Of a stretch of 64,000 nt of DNA, positions 11,606-25,239 are shown in pieces. The translations under genes were made by a program, and so were the position numbers. The stretch's first letter is position 1; each line of letters begins with the position of its first letter. This stretch comes from Triplophysa rosa (taxonomy: Eukaryota > Chordata > Actinopteri > Cypriniformes > Nemacheilidae). The notes under the pieces were generated by a model that did no database searches, had not been told where the DNA came from, and saw nothing but the letters and a program-made list of their open reading frames with translations. The stretch is from NCBI RefSeq assembly GCF_024868665.1, contig NC_079902.1, positions 13,885,265 to 13,949,264 of the forward strand. The letters run 5' to 3'.

Positions 11606-13429
11606 CACCTATAGATACCGGCAAGGGTGTAACTTTGGTTTGAGAAGTGGGGGGGACACAAAATGGCGGAAAATATTTTTGATTTGAATCCTATCACAAA
11701 TTAAAAATACCTATGTTTTGCGTTGTTTTTGATTGTTTAAATTGTTTAAATTGATTAAACCATGAAACCAAAAGGTGTTTTTATTGTGTAGCAAAAGTTT
11801 ATGTTCATGAAGGGGGAAAACGCGAGTATTGACTGAGAAACGGAGGAAAACTTGGCTTGTAAACCTGAATCTGCGGTCGGAAGGGGACGAGCCGGGTGAC
11901 TTTCTAAAATGCTTAACAAGGTTGAACGTACATAAACAACGACCAAGAAAGCCCACGTTTCGGTCAAGCCTTGTCATAAACACTAACTGCTGTTAAAATA
12001 ACTAGTCCTTATCAAACGAATAAAGTTATAAATCACACGTTACATTTCTTCCCCATAGAAGTCCATTATAAGGAAACCGCTTAACTACTGAAAACAACAG
12101 CCATGTAAAAACAAATTTCTATTAAATTCAAATCAAAACCACGTGATTGAAAACAATCTTTCAGTGATCTTTTATAGCGAAATTACGCCCCTGGATGCCG
12201 CTAAAATCTCCACATAGCTCCTTTAAAATGTAAAAATTATGACTAAGCAATAAACTAAATTAAGTTTAAGGCACTACAAATGATTAACTGAAATAAAATT
12301 AAACGAAAAATGAAAAATAAAAACTGAAATATTAAACATACATTGCGACATAAATATACAAGTAAATAATAAATTATGACAAAAGCAAATATCAAACTCG
12401 CTATAAGCTAAACTAAAATGAATATGAAACGTAAAACATATAAAAACAAAAGCTTATTCAAAATATGAATAAAACTACAATAAAACTGAAAACAATAATA
12501 ACTCTTAAGAAAATGTACTTTTTAAAATGTTTTGATATACTGTATATACACAATACAAAAGAAAAATACTGATTTACTATAAAGTTTATAATTGTGTGCT
12601 TCGGCAAATAACTTATTTTGATCTTTACAACACATACCTGAACAATGCATTTTCTTACATTGACACTCAGCATAAAGGACCAAACAAAAGAAGGTAAGAG
12701 GTCTCTAATAATCTCTATCTTTCTGACAGCCTTTCTCATATGCCACTGAAAAGCATCCCAGGGTAGCACTTGACATATGGTGGACATGGTGAGAGAGACT
12801 GGTGCCAAAGAAGAACAGAAGGGCAGTCCCCTGGCAGGGAATTATGCACTCTACCCAGACGCAGAGAGTTAGATTGCCGGGGCTGAGAGTATCTTACAAC
12901 TTGGCATTGTAAGTGTGATTTACTCTAGCCGGAAGATTTCATTAGCATTACAAAATAACAATGATCAATGGCTGTGGTAAGTTATGCTTCAGCTCTTCCA
13001 CTTGTTGACAAGAAGAAAAAAAAAACGGGATGCCACATGTTATTCTTAAATTGGCACCTTACAAAATAATTTGTGGATGACTGTGAATGCAAGCCAGCAT
13101 TAAAACGTGATGCAATTGAACTGCAAGGCTTCCAACGCTCTGTTTCATTCCTCATCACATGCAAAGATGGCAGATTTTTCCTCAGAGGAAACTTTAGATG
13201 AGGGCATTTGGAGGTTGCCAATGCTCATCATGTGGGCAGCTGCAGGGATGGACACATGTGAGTGTATGGGGCTGTTTAGAAGGAAAGGGCAAGCAGTTCA
13301 CTCCCCCCTCCCCCCACCACTATGCCACCACATGTGGCGCCCTTCTCAGTGGGCTTCTCGTTTGTTGACGGGCACATTATTAATCCTGATGTCAAATTGA
13401 TAGCTACCGCTGAGCCTGTTAGCAACATC
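11606..13429. other. Intergenic, AT-rich; possible repeat remnants
   Basis: No gene seen. The stretch 12,170-12,235 ends in tagctcctttaaa and may be the far end of the repeat family starting near 11,254, with later insertions between. Segment 12,240-12,620 is very AT-rich. Confidence 0.4.
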
Positions 13430-14050
13430 CATGTCTGTGCTGGTGTCATGAAATGTGAGGAGAACCCAATTGCAGGCAGCGGGGATTAAGGGGTTAACAC
13501 AAAAGACTTTATTTTAACAATAAACACAAAACAAAGACCCACGATGGGGAAAAAACAGGAACAAGAAAATAATAAACAAGCACAGAACGAAGACTAACTA
13601 AACACTAGACTGATAAACACTTGACAAGGACTAAACTAAACACTTACTACGGCAGACGAAACAGCAACAAGAGGCACAGGCATACGGGGAACATCAGAAC
13701 ATGGAACGCAATCAAAGACACCATATACAATGACCGAGCAATAAGACAATGAAACATGAGGGCATTTTAAAGGGAAGACAAACGAAGGGTAATCAACCAG
13801 GGCAGGTGGGAAACATTAGACACGGCAGGGAAGCAATACATGAAACAAGAGGGGCGGGGCCAATGACAAGACACGAGAAAGCACATGAGATGTAAAAACG
13901 TAAACAACACATGGCTTTCTCACATAAAACAAGGGATCCTGCCATGATTCTGCTACAAGATCAAGAAAGACATGACAAAATGGGGCAGAATCAGGACAGC
14001 TGGTTGCAGAGCTTTCCGGAGAGAGGAAATAAAAAGGCACAATGACCCCT
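13430..14050. repeat. Probable interspersed repeat, class unknown
   Basis: A block with low G+T-strand bias and A-rich plus strand (many aca and aaac words) contains gaggggcggggccaatgaca and actttattttaacaataaac. It resembles widespread cyprinid repeats in composition. I found no protein coding or clear terminal repeats, and no second copy in this window. Confidence 0.4.
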
Positions 14051-15425
14051 AGGGGCTCTACATAGAGCAAAATGCATTATTAATGAAGTAAAAAATGTGG
14101 GTGCTTTCTTTTGTTTAGAAAAAACAAAACAGGCCATCAGATGTCCTGGCTTTCATTGTGCTGGAATCACAATGCATCTTCAGCGTTTTGTTGGGGCTCA
14201 GAAAGATCCGTCTTTGTGTCAACTGCATCAGTTACAACTACAATTGTAGAGGGTGTGGAGATTTAAGGGAAAACCTGTTTGGAAACATTCATTTTATAAT
14301 TATTAAAGGTGCCAATTCTGCCAAAACCGATTTGTGAAAACCGCTGTATTTGAAATCAATGACCAAACAGAGAGTGTTATGGCATTACAGTGGATCCCTG
14401 CTTTTCCTCGTGGACTATGTGCATATACACGTTTTAAAGGGTGTTACTACACCGTTATTTTCCAATTCTGCTAGGTGCTGCTAAGTAGATGCAACTGAAA
14501 AATTTCTGATTTGTTTAACATGTGTAACATTTGTTGTACATTATCTAGTTCTATAAGTCTATATTATATATTGTTACATTGAACAAAGCAAAAGAGACTG
14601 GGAGAAAAGAACATGCTGAAAAAAGGTGTTTGCACTTGTCATCATTTAGACCTTTGTACCCAGTTTGCTCTTTTCATAGCACCTTGCAGGTCCTAACTGA
14701 ATGTCATTTCATTTTCACTCATTCTAGCTATTGAGTGTCCTCTTGCCCTCTTACAGTCTCCTACTGCTGCTTGAGTTCAAAAGCATCTGGCACTGTTCCT
14801 GTACTGTTGAATCTCTGGAGCTTTATCCTTATTTCTCTCTTTTTTGCCCCACATGCTCCTCCGTCTGTCTGTGTTCTTGATCAGAGATGGTCTGTACAAT
14901 CATTGCTGCCATTACACGCTCAGCTGGGTTAGGATTGCCTGTAGCGAGCAAAGTAGGGAGCCAAACATGGACACCAAGGCGCTCTCTGCTCAGACCTTAT
15001 GCAGTGTGCTTATTTGTATGTGTTTGTATCAGTTTATTGATAATTCATTTCATCAGCCTTCAATTTCTATCTTTTTAAATCACATGTAAAATCACACGTG
15101 TGCAAATGAATGAACATTGCAAAGCATTTCCAGAGGGAAATCACAGCAAAAGTTTTTGAAATCAAAAATGGAACCATCCCCACTCACACTATTTTCATAT
15201 ATTTTGTTCTCATCTGAACAGGTTTAAATCTTTAATGTCATAGTAAAAATAATGAATTTGGGGCAAGAGGGCATTTTATTACTTATCATTTTATTTTTCA
15301 CTAAAAGAAGAGGCCATTTAAGTTAATAGCCCCATAGACACATTTGCTATATAATGGGCACAAAGCTTCAGATTTCCTGTCATCCTAAATTTCCTGAAGG
15401 AAAATATCTTTCTCAAAAACACAAA
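14051..15425. other. Intergenic, no gene seen
   Basis: Only short frames without recognisable domains or splice-site context. No repeat structure stood out. Confidence 0.45.
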
Positions 15426-15427
15426 CA

Positions 15428-16054
15428 TCCTTGGATGCACCGATATGTAAATTTTCCTCGATAACGATAAGCGATAATTCTTTAACATTGGAAGCCGATT
15501 ATTGATATATTGGCCGATATACAGTCTAAATATAAATATAAAATTCCCTAAGACTGAAACAAAAGGCAAAACGTGGACAACTGCTTTTATTTGAAAACAT
15601 TGACTGCAGAAAACAAGGTAACCATTAGTTCTCTTTTTCCCCTAAAAAAAGCATTTACACTATTTAAAGATTCTTTAACCTTCAAACTTTTCTGGTATAT
15701 TTTTTATTAATAGACAAATGATAGATGTTCTTCCAGAGCAACCCATAAAAATGTTTTTAATAGCCACATGTCTACAAGGTCTCAAGTTTAAGAAGTTCAA
15801 CCAGAGGAAATGGTTCATAATTTATCGGCCTAAATTTTATTATCGGCAGATAAATGGTCATTTTTAGTGTTATCGTATCGGCCGATAATAAAATTTAGGC
15901 CAATAAATTATAGCCGATAAATTATGAATCATTTCCTCTGGTTGAACTTCTTCAGCTGCACTCTGCTCACAGTTAAAATACAGTACAGTACTGTCTTTCT
16001 GTTGTGATCATTCACTTATACTGATATGGCTGATAATCTATCGTGCATCCCTAA
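15428..16054. mobile_element. Non-autonomous hAT-like DNA transposon with internal palindrome
   Basis: The left end reads ggatgcaccgat and the right end is its near inverse, atcgtgcatccc. Interiors are rich in cggccgata words near both ends. The ends and possible flanking ATCCTT copies resemble hAT-type fish elements. No transposase is encoded. An imperfect long palindrome lies inside at 15,792-15,950. Confidence 0.65.
15792..15950. repeat. Long imperfect palindrome
   Basis: The left arm 15,792-15,847 begins gaagttcaaccagaggaaat. It is inverted in 15,881-15,950, which carries an extra block of about 14 bases. The spacer is about 33 bases. A stable cruciform or hairpin is expected. Confidence 0.85.
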
Positions 16055-19000
16055 TCCTTACCATCACTTATCAAAAAATCATGTCATTAGGCACTATGAG
16101 TTTTTCTCTGTGTTCAAACCGTGTGTGTGTGTTTAACAGGAGTAGAATAAAAAGGCATCTTATCTTGACCCTGATAAACAGTGAAGTGCAGCAAGTGTAT
16201 GGCTTCTCTCTCTTTAGAAAAATTTAGACGTAACATGAAAATAATTAGAATAGTCAATTTATGGGTTTACTGCAATTCTTAATAATTACTTTTAGTCACT
16301 CAACCAATCCTAAATATATCTGATTACAGTCTTTGCTCCTGATCTTCTTCATCTGTTACAATGTTGTCAAAACATACACGCGCTTCATGCATATAATCAC
16401 ACATCAACATACAGAGATCCACATGTGATACAATGGGAAAGTTCTTCACGTGTCTAATGCTCTTGGGGCAAGGCTGAAATTCTCTCTCAGCAGCATGCAA
16501 TTACTTTGTGCTTTTATTTATTTATAAATTATAAATTTACCTCGTAACACTTTCCATTTTCTCAGCACATCCAAAAATGTTCTCTTTGAATATCATTAAA
16601 GGAGACATTTTAAACGTCTCCATTCATATTTTTTATCTTTTCATGATTTTATTTAGCATCCCACATTCACCAAATGAAAGTTGCTAATAATACTTTATCA
16701 GAGAGTATGTTTCTCTTTTTTTATTTAGACATTTAATCAGGACATTAATAAGAATATACAGGTAGAGATGGAATTGTTTGTGGTGGGTGCTGCTTATAGC
16801 CTAATGTAAAGGTTATGTAAAAACTTTTATTTATTCAGGAACAAAACATTTGAGAATGTTTTATGAATGCTCACTTTCAGGGCTTGTAAGTCACATTTTA
16901 CGGCAGTGCTGAAGTCAGTGCTGAAGTCTTTTAATGCTAAAAGAACATGGTGCACATGTTGTTAAGAGCGTCTGCTGAAGCACATGAGATTTAAGGTGGA
17001 GACATAGATCAATCACATGAAGTCTTCTCAAATGATGGCTATTACACAGTTCAGAACATTTGACAATGCAACATTTTTCTTAATTTTTTCTTATGTGCAC
17101 ATCACCATTAGAGTTGTTAGTGTGATGCGACATGACAAAACATTTTTATCAAAATTTGTATAAATATTCCTTGCTGTTTGGGAACCAATAAGTCTAACAC
17201 TATATTGATTTAACCATTCAAACACTTATGTGGGACCCTGTCTCTTTCCCATCCTTACTCATTTTGATCTAGAGATCAGACCAGACTGAAATGGTTGGTG
17301 AGGCAAAATGCGACTGTGGAGGTCACTTTACATTCTGCTGCTCAGATCAATCTTGGTTACCGGGCTCTCTCAGCTGAAACACAAGCGTTATTGGAAAGGG
17401 TCTCTGGGTCTAATTAAGGCTAAAACGAACGGGAGGATCAGACAAGTTGAGGGACTAAATTAAGCCCGTGAAAAAGAGTCTGTTGCTAATGTATCATTGT
17501 ACTGGAATTCATTTAAATGTCCTGTTTTGTAGGCCGTCTTCCAGCAATATTTTTATACTTTTCACCCAAATAAGCTATTATATTCTTAAATTGAGGACTT
17601 TATAGGCAGCATTAAAAAAAGCTGATTCAAGTGTCAGGTTCACAGTGGTGGAGTGATGTCTGTGTTGAGGTGCTATCTACCATCCTCCATAGCCTAGTAA
17701 TAAAAACCGACCTGCGGCATATAAATTGTGTCTTGCACAGATTTTATGGGCACATTTGTGCAGTTACCTGATTTGCATAACTCTGATAGTGACTGACTGC
17801 TCATACAAAATAAAATAAACAGTGCCATCAGTGGACACAACTCATTCTTTGTGAATTCCTCCAGAATCGTTTAAATTGTAAGATAAGATAAGTAAGATAA
17901 ATTGTCTAAGTAAGTTTACACTCGAAAGGAAGCATTCTGTATTTCTCACACCTCTTCTCTAACCAACTGTACGCCTTTAATTAACCGGACTCTCATTACT
18001 TAATTGAGCATGGTGGGCAATATGGAGGTAATCTGGAGGTAATGGGGACGCATGGCATTCTCTGACATTTAATCCAAATTATCATGTAAAACCACTTACT
18101 AATGTTGCTCCACTGCTGAAATAGCATTTTTGCATTTCTGTCACAGGAAACATCTATCTTTCGACCAAGGAAGGACTTAATGACCCCTCTCACAGACCAC
18201 TTCATAGTTGGCTAAGCAGAGTTATCATTGTGTAAACATTAACCTCCAAAGAAACTCTCTCACACCATTCCAATTAGTATGACTTAATGTACACTCTGCT
18301 CATCTTTTACCTTTGAACACCTTTCAGTTCTCTGACAAATGAAACACTCGGAGGTCCCGTGGACCACGTAAACAGAAGAGACCGTGCAAGGCCTCAAGTG
18401 CGGAGAATGGGTCAGTCACTCTAAATTTAGCATTAGCTACATATTCACAGTTTGCATTAAAATGGTGCGCAATACTACACCTGCAGTGCAGCTAAAGGGA
18501 GAAACTTTTTCTAGGACAATCTAACCATAAAACAGGGTCAAACAAAATAAAAACAAAATAGCTATTAATATCCACTTTCACACAGGAAAACATACAGTAA
18601 GGTAGGGTTGACATTTAAAGAAAATACTTTGCCGTGTAAGGGATCATAATGGAATATCCAAAACATAATAGGGCATATGATATATATTGGGCAACATGCA
18701 TGAGAGGGATGAGTCAAATCGTTCACACATATTTTACTTTAGCAAGTATAGATTTGGATCTAAACCATAAGCCTTTTGGAAAGAGATGTAGCTATCAGTT
18801 TATCATCTAATGCTAAAGGTGAAATGTATAAATTAGATTTTTTTGTTAAAATACCTTTCTTCTTGCCTAGCTTAATAAATGGTTAGCCATAAGTAAGGCA
18901 GGAGTGTTTGTGAGTTTTGCCATTTTATTTGCTCATAAATGACATACTTCACAGTTTTATGTACCTCATCAGCAGGGCCCAGCCTCTGTTGGTGCCCTAG

Positions 19001-20390
19001 GCAAGATTTTAGATTGCACCCCTACTATACAAAATAAATAAATACAAATATCTGAAAAGTAACTTTTTTTAAAGCAAAATTCATATTTATTTTAATATAA
19101 CATGAGTTGTGATTAACATAAATCTACAAAAGATTTGTAATAAAACATGCATCACTCACTCCATCTGCATTTTTCAGCTGAGATAATCAAGCATCTTGTG
19201 TATTTTCAGTATATTGTTGTTTGTGTGGTGTTAACATGGTTGCCTACCAGACTGAGGTGAAGAGGCAGGATAGGCATCTGCAGTTTAGTCTATTTAATAA
19301 ATCTAAAAGGCAAAAAAGATTCAATAAATCTAAAATGCTGAATTCAGTCCATAAACAAAGAGCACAAAGACCAATATAAACAGAACAGCACAATAAAGAC
19401 ATACCTAAACAAAGTTAGTGTGGGGAAACAGAGAAAGAACTACAACATAATAAGACAATAACAGGAAGTCACCCATAATGCAAAATATAAGACTACAAAA
19501 TAAAAGACAGAACAAAAGAACAAGAACACAGATAGGCTACCTCAAATTACCATTGTGCCTTATATATTGTAAGAGAGGTTAGTTTTTAAGAAAATGGCAT
19601 TGATGAATGAAACTGCACTTTTAAAAAATTGGGCTCAGCTGGTCTATTTAATGAAACACAGACTAATTTCTGAATGAAAATGACCAACATCCTTATTAAC
19701 CTTTACCTTGACACACCAAATTTGATTAATGCCTCACTTTAAATTGATAATGTAATTTTGTGATTTACACAAGTAGCTGTTAGAATTTGCTTTGTATTTA
19801 AATACAAAATGAACATATTGTATACTGTATGTTGTAATGGTGCCTTTATGTTAGCCTAAAATATCAAATAGGAACTTAAAATATTTTTTAATGTGCTTTG
19901 GGGATACAAACCAAATTGTATTAATTGTATTACTATAAGCTGCATTTGACCACCAGTTTCTACGTATGCAATACATAACATATGCGGGTTTACATAACCA
20001 TTGAATTATGAGGTGTATGTACAAAATAGACAAAACCTTAAACTCTTGAGGACTTTATTGGACATTTTGGCAAAAAAGCACACTGAAGCATAGCAGGTGG
20101 TTTGAATTCTAAAAATGCTAAGAAAACCAAAAAGCGTTCAGTAAATAAAGTAAACATTGACTACTATTTAATTTCTTATTAAAATATGAATGTTATATGT
20201 CATATTATTTCTACATATATAGTCATTCTCTTGAACTGTCTTTACAAACACACATTTATTGTGTGTAATTGTTTGTGTGTAAGCTTCAGTTTAAACCCCA
20301 AGAACAATTATGCAACATGACGTTTTAAACACACTTTTAGTAATATTTTTGAAAAGTGACGGATGTCAATTGACCAAATTGGACATCACT

Positions 20391-20392
20391 AC

Positions 20393-20426
<34 letters not shown>

Positions 20427-20445
20427 GTACTGTATATACATATAC
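20391..20445. repeat. (AT)n / (ATGT) microsatellite
   Basis: About 26 bases of near-perfect AT dinucleotides, followed by interrupted atgt and tatata words to about 20,445. Confidence 0.9.
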
Positions 20446-22737
20446 TTGTGTTAGAACCATGCTTAATCTGACTGCCCAAAAAATACGTAACAAGACAAAG
20501 ATATTGATGGTTCTCAGTCCTCATAGAAATCATATTCAAACATTTACAGTATCTTATTATAGAGAAGCAATAGCCTTACATTCAGTGTAATACTTACAAT
20601 GGTCATTATGGGAAATAATGCCACAGGCAATGGTATGCAATTGTATTTGGTCCTGTGTTCTTTGAATCAGCAACATGTACTGTAAACTGAATGAATGCCC
20701 CGACTGTCATGCAAGATTTTCGATTTCTTGGTTTGCTTGAAGCTATAAATAAAGCTGTTGTTATGGCGACAAACACTGAGATGAACATTAGTGCAGCTGC
20801 GATTTACACAGGACGCTATGCATTAGTTATTGGTCTGATCTGTTTCTTTGCAAGTTCATTGCACATTAAAAAGTTCTGAAGTTTGATGAGAAGGATCATT
20901 CTGTAGTCCTACATCAGATTTACAGAATTTTACCAACTTTCAAGAATTATAAAAGAAAACAACGAGAGCATTTTCTTACCTCTGTATACAACAAAGCCAT
21001 CAAATAGGATTTACAATCCTTGTTAGACGGGGACTCTAAAATGTATAAATCTGTATAAATGCATTGCACCTGTGACATATATGGTAATATAACTATAGAA
21101 AGAATTGGCATTGGATTATAGGAAAAACTATGCCTGAATCATGGCTTTAAGGACGTGGTGTTTTGTAGGTTTAAGACCATTTGAACTCATGGGGATGAAG
21201 ACACTAACAAGCAACTAGTTTTTTTTTTGTATATATCTTTTCCTTCATGGAAATACAAATCCATCTTTTTAAACTCCTGTTGAAAACAACAGAACCTATC
21301 TATAAGCATGAATAAATAGACTTCATACACTATAGTTCACTGATACTCTTACCAGTTCAGTGTGTGGCATCCAGGGTGGCTTGGGATGTCATTTATTTCA
21401 CAAGGCCAGTTCTAAATCACATTCAGAATATTGTAGGCATCTGGCTGGATCTCCTCAGAGGGTTATTAAAAAGGCTTTAATTGAATTTCTGTTGCCAGTT
21501 TTGACTAGACCAGAGAGCAATGGGAATTGATTATTTATTTCACTCATCCTTTAGCTACTGGTACTCTGTAGTTTAACAAGAAAACAATCTTTTCATATAT
21601 TTTTCATATACGTTTTCATACTAATCCCTAAATTACTACATTAGGGGCTAATACTAATTTTGGGGTTTTGTAAAGGTTAAATACCAATACCAAATACCAA
21701 AAAATATCCATGCTCTTAACCTGCTATATAATAGTGTGTATATTACCATAAGATGCAAATGTCTTGGCACATTTGCAGAAATTTATGGAACAAAAAATAA
21801 ATAAAAATGAAAAGCGAGATTAGTTCTGACAAAAGATAATTTAAATAATAATAATAATACTTTAAATATTTTCTGATATATATTTTCTTCTCCATTTTTA
21901 AAGCTATACTGTCTGAAACAACCTCTTAATGCTATGTATGACTAACACCATATAAACTGTTATCCGACACATGTACTCCGATACAATGATTCAGGGATGA
22001 TGTTGAAGTCTTCTTTGCTTCACATTGTGTAGATTAAAAAGATAAAAAAGGCTCCTGTGTCAGTCACACTGTTTGTATACCTGTTTGTCTTTTAGTTGTT
22101 GAATTGGTCACGTAGCAACATATGATGAATATTGTAATTTTCACCTGGCGGATTTTCATCAGTTCATGGTCATTAACCAATGCCTGTCATAAAACAAAAA
22201 AATATGCAGAACACTACTTGTGTTCCCGACCATGTCTGTGTAGATTTGTGTGGTAAGTGAATGGAGAATGTCACAGTAGGGCTGCATTAAACCACTTTAG
22301 AGAGTGAAATAAGTTGGAACAGAGCATAAAACTAAACACTAACCTAAAATCACTTTAATATTTTTCATATATTTTACACCATAGCCTACTCTTAAGGCAA
22401 TTATGGCATCTGTGTAAACCATTTTTTAAAATCAGTACTTTGAAAACACCTCTACTAGCAACACAATGTACTATAAAACCTTGGTTTATAATAGTGAACA
22501 GCCACGTTATGGCAAATTAAAAATGTATTTATCCACAAGCTCCCAGCGCTTTAATGGCCAGGAAGGATGCATTCGTACCATCAAAATGTCTCACTCGCAT
22601 ACCAGCAGTGGTCACATTAAACATGTTAATTCTCTCCTTTGCTTACTCCAGCTTTAATCCTCTAGTAGCATGGCCTTGTAAACTAACGGTGCTGTTTAGC
22701 GTGTTGACAAAATGTTTATATGTTCTCCTACTTGTAA

Positions 22738-22785
22738 GAAGCTTTGGATAAAAGCGTCTGCCAAATGAATAAATTTAAATGTAAA
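22738..22785 (+). repeat. V-SINE-type 3' tail fragment
   Basis: Contains ttggataaaagcgtctgcca followed by an AT-rich tail. This word is common to many fish SINE 3' ends. No tRNA-like head is present here. Confidence 0.6.
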
Positions 22786-25118
22786 CACACTTTAGTGCGC
22801 TTGAGAAAATGTCCAAATTTGCATTTGGAGCTTGTAACAACTACAGAGGAGCACTGCCCTCCAATGGCCATTATAATTATTAAAATTAGACTAAGAGAGG
22901 CCTTGACAACAAAGACCAGAACTTTGAACAAAATGGAAAATCGCAGCTTCCATTTGACTATTTTCCTGTAATTTTTTCCAAGATTGTTTGTTACAGTGTA
23001 AAGATTTAGGATGCAATGAAGAACAGGGTTAACTATAAATTCAGACCATGTTGTTTTAACTGCTGTTTTCCTTTTATCAGTCTCTCCTGTTTGTGAAAGT
23101 GTGTTTCTGCATTTTTTTACCACGTAGGCCTATTATTTAACAAAGATTATCTTTAAGCAATCACATACACCCTCAATTTTATTATACTGTAGTTCATATT
23201 CTTCCAAAGCAGCCATATAAAGAATAGTGCCTTATAAAAAGAAAAGGCAAATGACAACATAAAAAAATCTGCTTTGAAATAATATGGACAGTAAAAGCTG
23301 AAAGCTTCAGTTGGCTTTTTCAGCTTGATTGTCAGTGTAGCTCTTTTACGTGATGAGTGAGTCAAACTGAGCACTGAAAGTTGACTTTTCTAGAACATGT
23401 CCTTCAATCCGATGACTCATTTAGTTTAAAATAACTATTTTTCAGAAGAAGGTACTGTACAAAGTACCACAATGAGGAAAAGTTCATGACATTTATTCAT
23501 GACTCATCTTAAATGAAAAAGCTGTGAAAAAAACACTTTTTGCCACCTGTTCAAAATGTTCCTTTCCTTTTCTCTTTAAAAACTCATGCGATGGCCCAAT
23601 TTCCTGCTGTTAAAACAGAGTACGTGTTTATTTATTTTGTAATCCAAATAATACCTTGTGTTGATGAGGTACTGGACAGAAAAACAACCTTGAACGTGGA
23701 ATAACTTCTACCAACATATTCACTGAAGTTTTAAATGTTTTTATTACAGACACATTTTCTTCATCTATCTGTTGTCAGATCATCTGAACTCATCTGAAAG
23801 GTGCAATCAATCCTTATAAAACGTTTTCATCCTCTGCATAGGCGGTATGGACAATGATAAAAACACGTTTTCTACAGCCAGTGCTATAACAGAGTTTTTA
23901 GGGTCATGATCTGTGAAGACATTCAATCACAGCTCCTAAGATGACATAAAAGTGTGATAGTTCTTGATTTCCCAGGGTAACTCTCTAATGACAAACAGAG
24001 ATCAGCTACAGGGTCCACAAGCCTTTTTAGCAATTGTCAGTTTGTCACTATCAGCAAAGAGCTTCCAGCGCTCAGGTCTATGAAATCTGGAAGAAACCTC
24101 TGGGGTTCAAATTCACAACAACGTAGAGGCTCTAAATTCACAAAACAAATCAAGAATAGGAGACAACATTTTTAATGTAATAAAGATTACACAATATATT
24201 GATGATTTCTGGATTATAGATTACTCCCATTTACATTTTTTGTTTGGAACAACAGTGCTTCTTGTGTATGACATATTTGCTTTGATGTCCATCTGATGCT
24301 GATTCATTCACTGCTGGAAAGAACTGCTGGCAGCACAAGTGTAGTGTCAGAGAGAACAGTGGGCTGTAAAGAGAATCTGCACAGGAACCCTTCAGCAACC
24401 CGCAGAGAGACGGTTGCCATGGGAACCATCATAAATTCTTCCTCACAAAGATGCGCAGATACTGGTGGTATCCACATTCTGTTGCAAAACTCTACATTGT
24501 TGCTCAGATAAAGAGAAAAAGAAGAAAAGTGAAACTTACTGAAACTTCTTCCAGTGAAATGTAACGTTGCTTTATATTACAGAAAACATACAAAGTGTAA
24601 GTTGGAGCCTATAACATTAGACAGTAGATGGCAGTAGAGTTTTATACTAGGCAAGTCACATCTAAACTTGACATATTAATGGGATAAATTCCTGTATGCA
24701 GTTGGAGTTTGGAGAAAATACCAGACAAATATCATAATATTTCATAATATTTCTGCTGTGTCTTTTGCCCTAATCTTGTTTTGACTTTGCATTCTGCTGA
24801 ACAAGTAACCCTTTCCTTTTTGAGCGGATAAAGTTGCACCACAAGCTATGTTAAAGACAAAAAGAAGCTATTGAATCTGTTGAACGGCTGAAGACATTCT
24901 AAAATGGTTCATAAAGGACATCTGAAATGTGTTTTGACTGTTGAGTCTAATCTAAACTCTGATGTGATTTCTTATTTCATCACCCTTGGGCGTTCCCACT
25001 ATTAGGTCAAACATTCAAATTCTTAAACAGTTCAGACAAACACTATTTAAAAAAGACATTTTATGGTTTGAAGGTACCAATCCTGAGTATAAAAGAGTGA
25101 AAGTGACCTATTTGTCAG

Positions 25119-25239
25119 ATATGGTGAACCATACCCGAAATGTGACCTCTGCATTTAACCCATCCAGAGTGAACACACGCACAGCAAGTGGTGAACACAC
25201 GTACACCCGGAGCAGAGGGCAGCTATCACTGCAGCGCCC
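25119..25239. repeat. Dispersed repeat fragment
   Basis: The words tttaacccatccagagtgaa and cacccggagcagagggcagc are typical of a very common fish interspersed repeat. Class is uncertain, and no other copy lies in this window. Confidence 0.5.

Noticed and set aside
13430..14050. LTR retrotransposon end
   Set aside because: Starts with a tgtca-like word and contains a TTTATT-type A-rich strand, but I found no matching second LTR, primer-binding site or coding sequence, so only an unclassified repeat is reported.
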